Of a stretch of DNA of 64,000 nt, positions 34,053 to 41,210 are shown piece after piece (within the stretch, counting starts at the first letter, position 1; each line of letters starts with the position of its first letter). The notes beneath the pieces are model-generated. The model did no database searches and was not told the DNA's origin. It was given only the letters and a program-made list of their open reading frames with translations. The position numbers were made by a program, and so were the translations under genes. Origin of the DNA: Streptomyces sp. Edi4 (lineage in GTDB: Bacteria > Actinomycetota > Actinomycetes > Streptomycetales > Streptomycetaceae); the NCBI RefSeq assembly GCF_040253615.1, contig NZ_JBEJGY010000002.1, positions 1 to 64,000 of the forward strand, in the 5' to 3' direction.

Positions 34053-34370
34053 ATGCAGAAGCAGAACCTCACCCCGGCCACCTTCCGCTTCGAGCACGGC
34101 GACATCAGCACCTGGTCCGCCGCGGACATCGAGGGCTACGAACACCTGGTGGAGGGCGCGGACCCGGCCATCGCCACGGCGGTCGAGACCGGCACCTTCG
34201 TCATCGGACGGCACGCGGAGGGCAACACGGTCGTCGTCGACCTCGCCACGGCGGACGAGCTCGCCCAGCGCACCGCCGGCATCGTGCACGCGCTCATCGG
34301 GGGGACCCCCGGCAGTGGCAAGTCCTCCGACGCAGCGCTCTTCAAGGCGATGGAGCGCATCGCCAGCTGA
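34053..34370 (+). CDS. Small protein ending in a P-loop-like sequence
   Basis: 105 residues from ATG 34053 behind AGGAGG. The first 80 residues (FRFEHGDISTWSAADIEGYE, FVIGRHAEGNTVVVDLATAD) form a small alpha/beta domain. The end reads GGTPGSGKSSDAALFKAMER, a good Walker A match, but the protein stops 14 residues later with no Walker B. It may be a chance match or a remnant of a truncated ATPase. The following 313 bases (34371-34684) hold no supported gene. Confidence 0.65.
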   Translation: MQKQNLTPATFRFEHGDISTWSAADIEGYEHLVEGADPAIATAVETGTFVIGRHAEGNTVVVDLATADELAQRTAGIVHALIGGTPGSGKSSDAALFKAMERIAS

Positions 34371-34684
34371 CCCGGACGCCTTCTATCAGGACCGCAGCCC
34401 ACAGGTTCGGCCCTGGTGGTGGGAAGCCCGAGACGGCCCCCAAGCACCACCCACAACAGAAAAGCGCAGTACCGCAGCGAGCTATGCGAATGCCCACCTC
34501 AAGTGGTGGGTTGCCGGGTGACGAACGACGAGGTCCCCGGTCGGCTTTCTGCTGGCGCACCCCGACAGCAGTTGCGCTGCCTGTCCCCCACGGCCCGACC
34601 AGATCTCTTCGATGCCGGTCGGTCCCTGGAGGGCGGAGAACGCAACCCCGCCCGTGTCCTTCTCCTTCGACCAGGGAGTCCCTG

Positions 34685-35485
34685 ATGCGCCACAACGGTC
34701 GGCCCGCCCTCCTGGCGACCGAGATCCCGCCCCAGAACCTCAACCTCCGCGACGACGAGCACAAGTCGATCGTTTGCCCCGACTGCGACCGGTGGCACCC
34801 GCTCTACCGAATGATGATCAAGACGCATCATCTGGACCGCGAGAGCCGAGGCGGCCGCGCCCCACGCTGCCCCGGCAGCGCCCAGCGGATCAAGATGAAC
34901 ATGACCGTCGAAGAGTGGGGCGCCAAGCTGCTGGACGCCGAGCGCGTCGCCGTCAGCCGCCGCAGTGCCCAGCAGTTCTACAAGCCCCTTCCCTCGGCGC
35001 CGGTCCCGGTCTCCCGGATGGCCCACGCGCCGAAGGCGGAGTCGGTCCCGTACTTCCAGAACGAGCTGAACACCGCCCACCGCAAGGCCCGTGAGGCCTT
35101 GGTCCTCCATCGGGCCACCTGCGAGGCCTGCCAGGCCGACCGGTTCTGCGGCACCGGACGGCAGCTCGAGGAGCGCAACACCTGGACCGCGGAGACCCGC
35201 GAACAGCAGCGCGAGAAGCAGGCACGCGAGCAGCAGGCGGATCAGAACTGGGAGCGCCGCCAGGCCAAGCAGCTCCCGATCAAGCGGGCCACCGAGTGGA
35301 AGGCACTCGCCTCGAAAGCGGCAGGCGCCGACAGCCTGCGAGCACAGCGACCTGCCGGTAAAGCACCCAGTGCAGGGCCGGTGGTCCCGCTGGAACCCCA
35401 GGACCCGGCCGCGCATGCGGCGCGCCAGGCAGAGCTGGGCGAGATGTACGCCGCTCGGCATAAGCAGGCCAAGCCCGCAGCCTGA
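34685..35485 (+). CDS. Zinc-finger-bearing transfer-region protein
   Basis: 266 residues from ATG 34685, seven bases after AGGGAG. The N-terminus has a metal-binding pattern (CPDCDRWH ... HHLDRESRGGRAPRCPGS) and the middle a second (CEACQADRFCG). A charged helix (EQQREKQAREQQADQNWERR) follows, probably coiled coil. DNA binding is likely. It is separated from its neighbours by strong hairpins. Confidence 0.75.
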   Translation: MRHNGRPALLATEIPPQNLNLRDDEHKSIVCPDCDRWHPLYRMMIKTHHLDRESRGGRAPRCPGSAQRIKMNMTVEEWGAKLLDAERVAVSRRSAQQFYKPLPSAPVPVSRMAHAPKAESVPYFQNELNTAHRKAREALVLHRATCEACQADRFCGTGRQLEERNTWTAETREQQREKQAREQQADQNWERRQAKQLPIKRATEWKALASKAAGADSLRAQRPAGKAPSAGPVVPLEPQDPAAHAARQAELGEMYAARHKQAKPAA

Positions 35486-35505
35486 CGCAACTCCCGGACG
35501 AACGA

Positions 35506-35552
35506 CCACGGCCCTGGGCACCCCGATCTCGTTGGGGTGCCCAGAGCCGTGG
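35506..35552 (+). terminator. Long imperfect hairpin after the zinc-finger gene
   Basis: CCACGGC...TGGGCACCCC pairs with GGGGTGCCCA...GCCGTGG around the loop at 35526-35532. It begins 21 bases after the stop. Confidence 0.75.
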
Positions 35553-35581
35553 CTGCTCGTACTGGCAGCTGCACCAACAAG

Positions 35582-35614
35582 GACAGCCCCGGGGATTACG
35601 GCCCCGGGGCTGTC
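35582..35614 (+). terminator. 13-bp hairpin in front of the next gene
   Basis: GACAGCCCCGGGG (35582-35594) pairs with CCCCGGGGCTGTC (35602-35614). It lies only 22 bases before the ATG at 35637, so it may attenuate rather than terminate. Confidence 0.7.
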
Positions 35615-35636
35615 GAGGACCTGATCTGGAGGCCCC

Positions 35637-35939
35637 ATGAACAGCATGACACGCACCCGGCCCGGCCTGAGCGCCGGCGTGTTCGACGACGAAGAGCGGC
35701 GCGACAACGACCGCGGCTTCGAGCGGGACGAGACCGACACGTTCCACCAGCTCGTCCGTCACCTGGTCACCGACGGGGACCGCAGGGCCGCGACGGCCCA
35801 TCGCCGCTCCCGGCGCATCCTCCAGGAGATGTCGCCCGGCACCACCGTTCCTGCACTGCTCGTCCTGGCCGGACCGGTGAAGGCCGCCGACGACGCCTGC
35901 GTGCTGTGCGGCTACTGGAGGTGCCGCTGTGGTGGCTGA
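35637..35939 (+). CDS. Small Cys-containing hypothetical protein
   Basis: 100 residues (MNSMTRTRPGLSAGVFDDEE). Highly charged first half; the end DDACVLCGYWRCRCGG has four Cys in a CxxC-x4-CxC layout that could bind a metal ion. Its 3' end overlaps the next start by 11 bases. Family unknown. Confidence 0.65.
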   Translation: MNSMTRTRPGLSAGVFDDEERRDNDRGFERDETDTFHQLVRHLVTDGDRRAATAHRRSRRILQEMSPGTTVPALLVLAGPVKAADDACVLCGYWRCRCGG

Positions 35940-36111
35940 CGGCCTGTACGACCGGTACATGAAGGCGTCCCGGGTGAACGCCGAGCACCAGCGCGGCTGC
36001 AATGTCTGCACCGCCGAAACCCGCTGCACGGCTGGGACTCAGATCTTCAAGTCGTTCGCCCGGCTGCAGGACGCGTACAACAACCGGCTGCGCCAGCAGA
36101 ACCAGCGCTGA
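35929..36111 (+). CDS. Small Cys-containing hypothetical protein
   Basis: 60 residues from GTG 35929. Contains HQRGCNVCTAETRCTAGTQI, a Cys triplet that could be a zinc knuckle, and a basic end (NNRLRQQNQR). It overlaps the preceding gene and is probably translationally coupled. Confidence 0.65.
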   Translation: MVADGLYDRYMKASRVNAEHQRGCNVCTAETRCTAGTQIFKSFARLQDAYNNRLRQQNQR

Positions 36112-36299
36112 CCCCTTCCCCTGGGTTGCCTGTCGTCACCACCGGCCTGGTCGGCGGTGACGGCGGGGAGCAGCAGGGAATTGCTCCATCCCATCTGGTC
36201 CATCGGCCGGTCTCGTCCCCTCGTGAGGCCGGCCTTCCTGCTGCCGTGCCCGGCGTGACCCCTCCCCGGGCACGGCCCCCTTCACCTTGGAGGTACCAC

Positions 36300-36461
36300 G
36301 TGACGACCGCCGTGAACACCGACCAACCGCTCGACTACACGTACGCCGACCTCGTCGCCGACTGGCTCGCCGACGCCGACTGGAAGTCCCGGCACGCCCA
36401 GCGGCTGCGGGCCACCACCACGGTCGCCCAGGCCGAGGCCGAGCAGGCCGCCCGGCCCTGA
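36300..36461 (+). CDS. Very small hypothetical protein
   Basis: 53 residues from GTG 36300 with GGAGG six bases upstream (VTTAVNTDQPLDYTYADLVA). A helical peptide with AQRLRATTTVAQAEAEQAAR. It is placed directly before the large membrane protein gene. Family unknown. Confidence 0.6.
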   Translation: MTTAVNTDQPLDYTYADLVADWLADADWKSRHAQRLRATTTVAQAEAEQAARP

Positions 36462-36501
36462 ACTTCGCGCTGAACTTCCGCTCACCACAAGGAGCTTCGC
36501 C

Positions 36502-37959
36502 ATGACCAGCCCCAGCCCCCCGGACGGCGCCCTGCAGGATGGGCCGAAGAAGAAGACGAACCTGACCCGGCTGCATTGGATCCTGATCGGCATCGTCGTG
36601 GCCGGCGCCACGGTCATTGCGGCGATCGGCTTCTCCGGGTCTTACGCCGCCGTCCGTGAGCTTGCCGAGCAGCGTGGATTCGGCGGCTTCGCCCCTTACT
36701 TCCCGATTGGTATCGACGCGGGCATCCTCGTTCTGCTCGCCCTGGACCTGCTGCTCACCTGGGTCCGGATCCCGTTCCCGCTGCTGCGGCAGACCGCGTG
36801 GCTGCTGACCGCGGCCACGATCGCCTTCAACGGCGCCGCGGCATGGCCCGACCCTCTCGGCGTCGGCATGCACGCGGTGATCCCCGTGCTGTTCATCGTC
36901 GCGGTCGAAGCGGCCCGGCACGCCATCGGCCGGATCGCGGACCTGACCGCGGACAAGCACATGGAGGGCGTCCGCTTCTCGCGGTGGATCCTCTCGCCTG
37001 GCCCGACCTTCCGGTTGTGGCGGCGGATGAAGCTCTGGGAGATGAGGTCGTACGAGCACGTTGTCCGCCTGGAGCAGGACCGCCTCGTGTACCAGGCCCG
37101 GTTGCGTGCACGGTTCGGGCGCGCGTGGCGGCGCAAGGCCCCGGTCGACGCGATGACGCCGCTGCGGCTCGCGAAGTACGGCGTCCCGCTCTCGCAGACC
37201 GGCCCGGCCGGACTTGAGGCGGCCGGCATCACGACGCCCGCCGTGTTCTTCGCGGACCACGGCATGCACGTCGCGGACAACAAGCGGACAACGGGCCGTG
37301 CCATCGGCGCCTTGTCCGCCGGTGCGGACAATGACGCGGACAAAAGCGTGGACAAGATGTCTGCCTCCGTGGCCCCGGACGCGGACAAAACGACCCAGCG
37401 CCCGGCGTTGTCCGCAGCGTCCGCTTGGATGTCCGCCCCCGCCGCGACCGGCACGGAACCTGTCCGTGCGGACAATGGCGGACAACCGCTGCACAGCGGG
37501 ACCCCGCAGGCTGGCGCGCCCATCGCGGATGAGCTTGTCCGCCCGGGCGTCTCGCAGCGTCCCCTCGCTCCGGTGGCCGCCGCGAGCTTGTCCGCCCCGG
37601 ACAAGCAGGGTGCGGACAGCGGTGCCGCCCCGGACGCGGACAACGGCGCGGACAACGGCGGCGGGGACAAGCAGGGTGCGGGCAAGGGAGGGGACAACGC
37701 GCCTCTTGTCGCGGACAACGGCGACGCGGACAAGTCCGATGCGGACAAGAGCGCGGACAAGAAGCTGCCCCGCGGGGCGATCGCGGCCGGTGTCCGTAAG
37801 CAGCTCGCCGTCGGTGTCACCGACCCCGGCGTCATCACCGACCGGCTCTCGGACGCCCTGGGCCTGAGCGTCGACAAGAAGACGGTCGCTCGGGTGGTCC
37901 GCCGCGAGCAGTCAAGCATGACCGCGGAGCCCGAGCCGAGCAGCGGACCGTACCTGTAG
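36502..37959 (+). CDS. DUF2637-like transfer membrane protein carrying the octamer cluster
   Basis: 485 residues from ATG 36502 with AAGGAG upstream. Four membrane spans lie in the first 150 residues (LHWILIGIVVAGATVIAAIG; FPIGIDAGILVLLALDLLLT; WLLTAATIAFNGAAAW; VIPVLFIVAVEAARHAIGRI), the layout of DUF2637/Spd-type proteins that help plasmid spread between mycelial compartments. The linker (about 255-420) is low-complexity, rich in ADK, ADN and LSA because the DNA holds 17 GCGGACAA octamers. The C-terminus (AAGVRKQLAVGVTDPGVITD RLSDALGLSVDKKTVARVVRREQ) is a helix-turn-helix-like module. The whole may bind DNA at its own octamer cluster. Confidence 0.8.
   Translation: MTSPSPPDGALQDGPKKKTNLTRLHWILIGIVVAGATVIAAIGFSGSYAAVRELAEQRGFGGFAPYFPIGIDAGILVLLALDLLLTWVRIPFPLLRQTAWLLTAATIAFNGAAAWPDPLGVGMHAVIPVLFIVAVEAARHAIGRIADLTADKHMEGVRFSRWILSPGPTFRLWRRMKLWEMRSYEHVVRLEQDRLVYQARLRARFGRAWRRKAPVDAMTPLRLAKYGVPLSQTGPAGLEAAGITTPAVFFADHGMHVADNKRTTGRAIGALSAGADNDADKSVDKMSASVAPDADKTTQRPALSAASAWMSAPAATGTEPVRADNGGQPLHSGTPQAGAPIADELVRPGVSQRPLAPVAAASLSAPDKQGADSGAAPDADNGADNGGGDKQGAGKGGDNAPLVADNGDADKSDADKSADKKLPRGAIAAGVRKQLAVGVTDPGVITDRLSDALGLSVDKKTVARVVRREQSSMTAEPEPSSGPYL
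37273..37760. repeat. Cluster of 17 GCGGACAA octamers, candidate TraB recognition locus (clt)
   Basis: Exact GCGGACAA occurs at 37273, 37284, 37324, 37336, 37381, 37468, 37478, 37636, 37648, 37711, 37726, 37741 and 37753. The inverted form TTGTCCGC occurs at 37312, 37408, 37535 and 37588. Several one-mismatch copies (GTGGACAA, GGGGACAA, CCGGACAA, GCGGACAG) lie between. The words fall in more than one codon phase (ADN, KRT and GGQ readings), so protein sequence alone does not explain them. TraB proteins of pSVH1-type plasmids recognise clustered 8-bp repeats. A TraB gene lies 3.5 kb downstream. Confidence 0.75.
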
Positions 37960-38102
37960 AGCGGCTCTGACCTGCGGAGACGGCAGTTTCGACGGTTCCA
38001 CCGGCCCCCAAGATGCCGTCAACACCTTGGGAGCCCGGTGAAGGCGCCGAAGCGCCGATGTCAACCCTGGCACGAATTGGCCCTGGAAGGAGCAAACAGC
38101 AG

Positions 38103-38372
38103 GTGAGCGACACCGAGACTGCGCCGTGGAACAACCCGCCGCAGCGGGCGAAGCCGCTACGGCGCAAGCGCGCCGAGAAGCTGGCACGCCAGGCCGAGCG
38201 CTGGGGCGAGCGCCTGGAAGAGGCCCGCCTGGAGGGGCCGGACATGGTCGCTGCGGTCACCTTCGACCGGCTCCGCAGGGCCCTGAACGGGCTGCCCGCC
38301 GAGGCCCGCGACCGCGCGTACGAGGCCGTGACGCAGGCGCTCGACACCATCCGTGAGACGCACGCACAGTGA
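38103..38372 (+). CDS. Small basic helical protein
   Basis: 89 residues from GTG 38103, ten bases after GGAAGGAG. Starts VSDTETAPWNNPPQRAKPLR and continues as a charged helix (RRKRAEKLARQAERWGERLE) and a Leu/Ala-rich one. Likely nucleic-acid or protein binding. It lies between the octamer-bearing gene and the membrane protein at 38556. Confidence 0.65.
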   Translation: MSDTETAPWNNPPQRAKPLRRKRAEKLARQAERWGERLEEARLEGPDMVAAVTFDRLRRALNGLPAEARDRAYEAVTQALDTIRETHAQ

Positions 38373-38463
38373 CCGCCGGATTGTGACCGTGGCTGTGACG
38401 AGAGCGGTGACAAGCCGCTGTGACAGCCGGATTCGACCCGACCCGTACGGCCGCGCGCACGGA

Positions 38464-38487
38464 CGCGCACAGGCGCGCCTGTGCGCG
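38464..38487. repeat. Perfect 24-bp palindrome
   Basis: Each 12-base arm reads CGCGCACAGGCG. It lies in the gap 38373-38555, after GTGAC-rich words (38388-38426) that include TGTGACAGCCGGAT, a near copy of words at 3983-3994. It may be a terminator or a protein site. Confidence 0.6.
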
Positions 38488-38555
38488 CGCGAGGTTACGA
38501 CGCTCTGTAACGGCTCGTCAAGATCCCATCCCTGTCTGGAAGGACGGCAATTTCC

Positions 38556-39023
38556 ATGATCGACGCTGCTGTGAGTACCGCTGCCGGCGGTGCCTGCGCC
38601 GGGTCGGCCGCGCTCCTCATGTACGCGGAGAAGCTGCCCGGCATCAAGAAAATCACCAACAAGCTGCACACTGACCGCGTGCAGGCAGTACTCATCCTCA
38701 CGGCGGCCGCCGCCGTCATCGCGACGCCCGCAGGCGGCTGGTGGAACCGCACGGTCAACTCCATCAACGACTGGACGATCGGCATGGTCGGGCAGTGGAC
38801 CGGCCTCCTGGTGACCGGACTGCCCGCCCTGTTCGTCCTCGTCGTGTTCGTCAACGACCTGGTCACCAAGAAGATCGAGCATCGGACGCGGATCCTGGCC
38901 GCGATCCTGCCGGTTCTGGCATCCACGATCCCCGGCCGCATCGGCTCCGGCATCCAGTCCGTCCTCGCCTGGGTCGTCACCGCCGTGGGCCGCCTCGTCG
39001 CGGGCGCCTTCGGCATCGCCTGA
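38556..39023 (+). CDS. Small integral membrane transfer protein
   Basis: 155 residues from ATG 38556. Hydrophobic spans near 5-22, 44-60 (VQAVLILTAAAAVIATPAGG), 76-100 (LLVTGLPALFVLVVFVNDLV) and 112-150. Resembles the small Spd-type membrane proteins next to traB. It precedes the TM/coiled-coil gene by 17 bases. Confidence 0.7.
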   Translation: MIDAAVSTAAGGACAGSAALLMYAEKLPGIKKITNKLHTDRVQAVLILTAAAAVIATPAGGWWNRTVNSINDWTIGMVGQWTGLLVTGLPALFVLVVFVNDLVTKKIEHRTRILAAILPVLASTIPGRIGSGIQSVLAWVVTAVGRLVAGAFGIA

Positions 39024-39040
39024 AAGCAGGGGAAACAATC

Positions 39041-40312
39041 GTGATTGAACTCCTGGTCCTGATCGCCATCGCCTACGCCGGAGCGCGCGGTGTGGAGAAC
39101 GTGGCGGGCTCCGTCGACCGGCGCCATCACAGCAAGGACGCGGACACAGCCGTCGCGAAGGTCGCGGCCAGCAGCAGGTCGGGCAGCGCGCCCCCGACCC
39201 CGGCCAAAACCGACAAGCCGGAAAAGCCACGGCCGGCCGAGCCGGGGGGAACTTTCGCCGCGGCCGCCCCTCGCAGCGCTGCCCTGGGCGGCAAGGCTGC
39301 CGTACTGCCCGCAGTGATCGTCGAGTCGTCCACGGTGATGTGGAAGGCCGTCGGCGAGGGCTACCGCAAGCGGTGGCCCGAAATCCGTGAAGAGCGCCGC
39401 GTGAAGATGGCCGAGCGGGCCGCGAAGCGCACGGCGGACAAGGAAGCCGCCGCGGCGAAGAGGAAGAGCGACAAGGACGCGGCGGAGGCGAAGAAGAAGG
39501 CGGAGGAAGCCGCCGCCAAGGCCGGGCCCCCTCCGCCGTTCCCGCCCCGGCCCGCCGAGCCGCCGAAATCCGCCGGGCCGGAGGTGCCGGCAACGCCGGG
39601 CGCCACCGAGAAGAAGGAGCCGGCCGACAAGACCGGCCCGCCCGACGCCTCGAGGCCGCCGCAGAGCGAGGCGCTGCGGGAGAAGGAACGCGCCGACAAG
39701 GCCGAGAAGGAACTCGCCGAGGCCAAGAAGGAAGCCGAACAGGTCCGCGACCGCGCCGCCAGGGACAAGGTGCTGGCCGCGCAGAAGGAAGCCCGTGAGG
39801 CGAAGGAGCGCGCGGCGGCGGCCGAAGACCGGGCCCGCGCGGCCGAGGCGAAGAACACCGACCCCGGGCGCCGTCACCTGAGCGTGGTGCCCTCCCCCGC
39901 ACAGAACGGAGACATCATGTCCTCGCCGTCCACGGTCATCCCCGAGATCCGCACCCTCGACGGGCTGATGAACGCGCTGGTCCTGACGAAGGCGATGTGT
40001 GAGATGCGAGCCGAGGAGGCCGAGGCGGTCGCCGCCGACGACCTGTCCCTGTCCAACCGGCTCGACCAGATCGAGGCCGAGATGGCCGAGATGGAGGTCG
40101 ACGCCGGCACCCGCGCCGAGATCGACCTGCTGCGCGAGTCCATCCACACCCAGTCGCAGGCCGCCGCCCAGTACGGCGGCGCGGCCAAGGACGCCGCCGA
40201 CTTCGCCCAGCAGGCGGCGGCCGCCGCCTACAAGTCGCACGGCGGCATCGCCGAGGCCGTGCAGTCCTCGCCGATCGAGCTGGCCGCCCAGGCCGGCTAC
40301 TACGAGCGGTGA
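39041..40312 (+). CDS. Membrane-anchored coiled-coil transfer protein
   Basis: 423 residues from GTG 39041, with GGGGAAAC upstream. The first 15 residues are hydrophobic (LLVLIAIAYAGARGVENVAG). From residue 120 to about 285 there is a long, highly charged coiled coil (RVKMAERAAKRTADKEAAAA, KKKAEEAAAK, EKERADKAEKELAEAKKEAE) broken by Pro-rich linkers. A helical C-terminal domain follows (GLMNALVLTKAMCEMRAEEA EAVAADDLSLSNRLDQIEAEMAEME). It could link TraB to the septum or wall. Its stop overlaps the next start by four bases. Confidence 0.7.
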   Translation: MIELLVLIAIAYAGARGVENVAGSVDRRHHSKDADTAVAKVAASSRSGSAPPTPAKTDKPEKPRPAEPGGTFAAAAPRSAALGGKAAVLPAVIVESSTVMWKAVGEGYRKRWPEIREERRVKMAERAAKRTADKEAAAAKRKSDKDAAEAKKKAEEAAAKAGPPPPFPPRPAEPPKSAGPEVPATPGATEKKEPADKTGPPDASRPPQSEALREKERADKAEKELAEAKKEAEQVRDRAARDKVLAAQKEAREAKERAAAAEDRARAAEAKNTDPGRRHLSVVPSPAQNGDIMSSPSTVIPEIRTLDGLMNALVLTKAMCEMRAEEAEAVAADDLSLSNRLDQIEAEMAEMEVDAGTRAEIDLLRESIHTQSQAAAQYGGAAKDAADFAQQAAAAAYKSHGGIAEAVQSSPIELAAQAGYYER

Positions 40313-41046
40313 GCGAACCGCGGCGGGTCGATCCCTACATCTGGACGTGGGAAGAGAACGGCATCACCCGCCAGGTCAAAGTCCACTACACGCGGATCGG
40401 CACCACGGTCATCCACGACCCCCGCTACCCGGACGACCCGCTCCCGTGGTTCGACGCGGACTACGAGGGCGACAGCGACCGGGGCCGCTGGGAAGACGGC
40501 GACATCGTCACCCTTGGCTCCCCCGACGCGCCCGGCTACGGCCTGATCGACCCCGACGAAGACATCGACGCCGAAGAAGACTTCCACGTCATCGACGACG
40601 TCCAGGACGTCGATGGCGCCGCCCCCTCATTCCCCCTGCAGGAAGGAAGCCGCCCCATGGCGCTCTCGAAGATTGCCGACGTCGTCAACCACCGCGCGCT
40701 GCTGAACGCGCTCAACACCATCCGCGCCGAAGTCGAGTCCCGCCAGGAAGACGTCAACAACCTCGCTGGCTGGTCCGGGGAGATGGCCGAGCGGATGCGG
40801 GGCATCGCCGAGGAGCTCCTGGCGCTCAACGTCGACGGCTACACCGTCGGCAACATGGTCATGCTCGGCGACCTCATCGACGGGCAGAAGACGGCGGCCG
40901 ACAAGTACAAGAACGCCACCGACACCTCCGTCACCCAGGCCGAGTCCGCCGCGCGCACCGCGCACCGCAACCACGGCCGCATCCAGGAGGCCGTCGACGA
41001 CGCCGACGCCCCGATGGCGAAGAACGTCTTCTACCAGGGCGAATAG
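40309..41046 (+). CDS. Two-part hypothetical transfer protein
   Basis: 245 residues from GTG 40309. The N-terminal ~95 residues are acidic beta-rich (YIWTWEENGITRQVKVHYTR). The C-terminus (MALSKIADVVNHRALLNALN and NVDGYTVGNMVMLGDLIDGQ) is a helical bundle that resembles the C-terminal domain of the preceding gene's product (both have an L(M/L)NAL...EAE pattern and end near the same position). They may pair. Followed by traB. Confidence 0.65.
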   Translation: MSEPRRVDPYIWTWEENGITRQVKVHYTRIGTTVIHDPRYPDDPLPWFDADYEGDSDRGRWEDGDIVTLGSPDAPGYGLIDPDEDIDAEEDFHVIDDVQDVDGAAPSFPLQEGSRPMALSKIADVVNHRALLNALNTIRAEVESRQEDVNNLAGWSGEMAERMRGIAEELLALNVDGYTVGNMVMLGDLIDGQKTAADKYKNATDTSVTQAESAARTAHRNHGRIQEAVDDADAPMAKNVFYQGE

Positions 41047-41210
41047 AAGCACCCCGCAACCCGTGCCACCGGGCCCGCCACCGCGCGGGCCCGGCCCCTG
41101 TGTTGCCCAGACGCCCCCGGCCCGCGCTCTGCGCGCGGATCCGGGGGCGGTGGGGAGCGCTGGGCCCCCGACCCGACCTCCACGCCCCGAGCAAGAAGGG
41201 ACCCCCTCTC

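Noticed and set aside
37273..37760. Explaining the octamers only by a repetitive protein linker
   Set aside because: Copies occur in different codon phases and in both orientations, so amino-acid repetition does not account for them.
38741..40312. Longer start for the coiled-coil gene
   Set aside because: The part before GTG 39041 overlaps the membrane protein gene out of frame and reads as a shadow.
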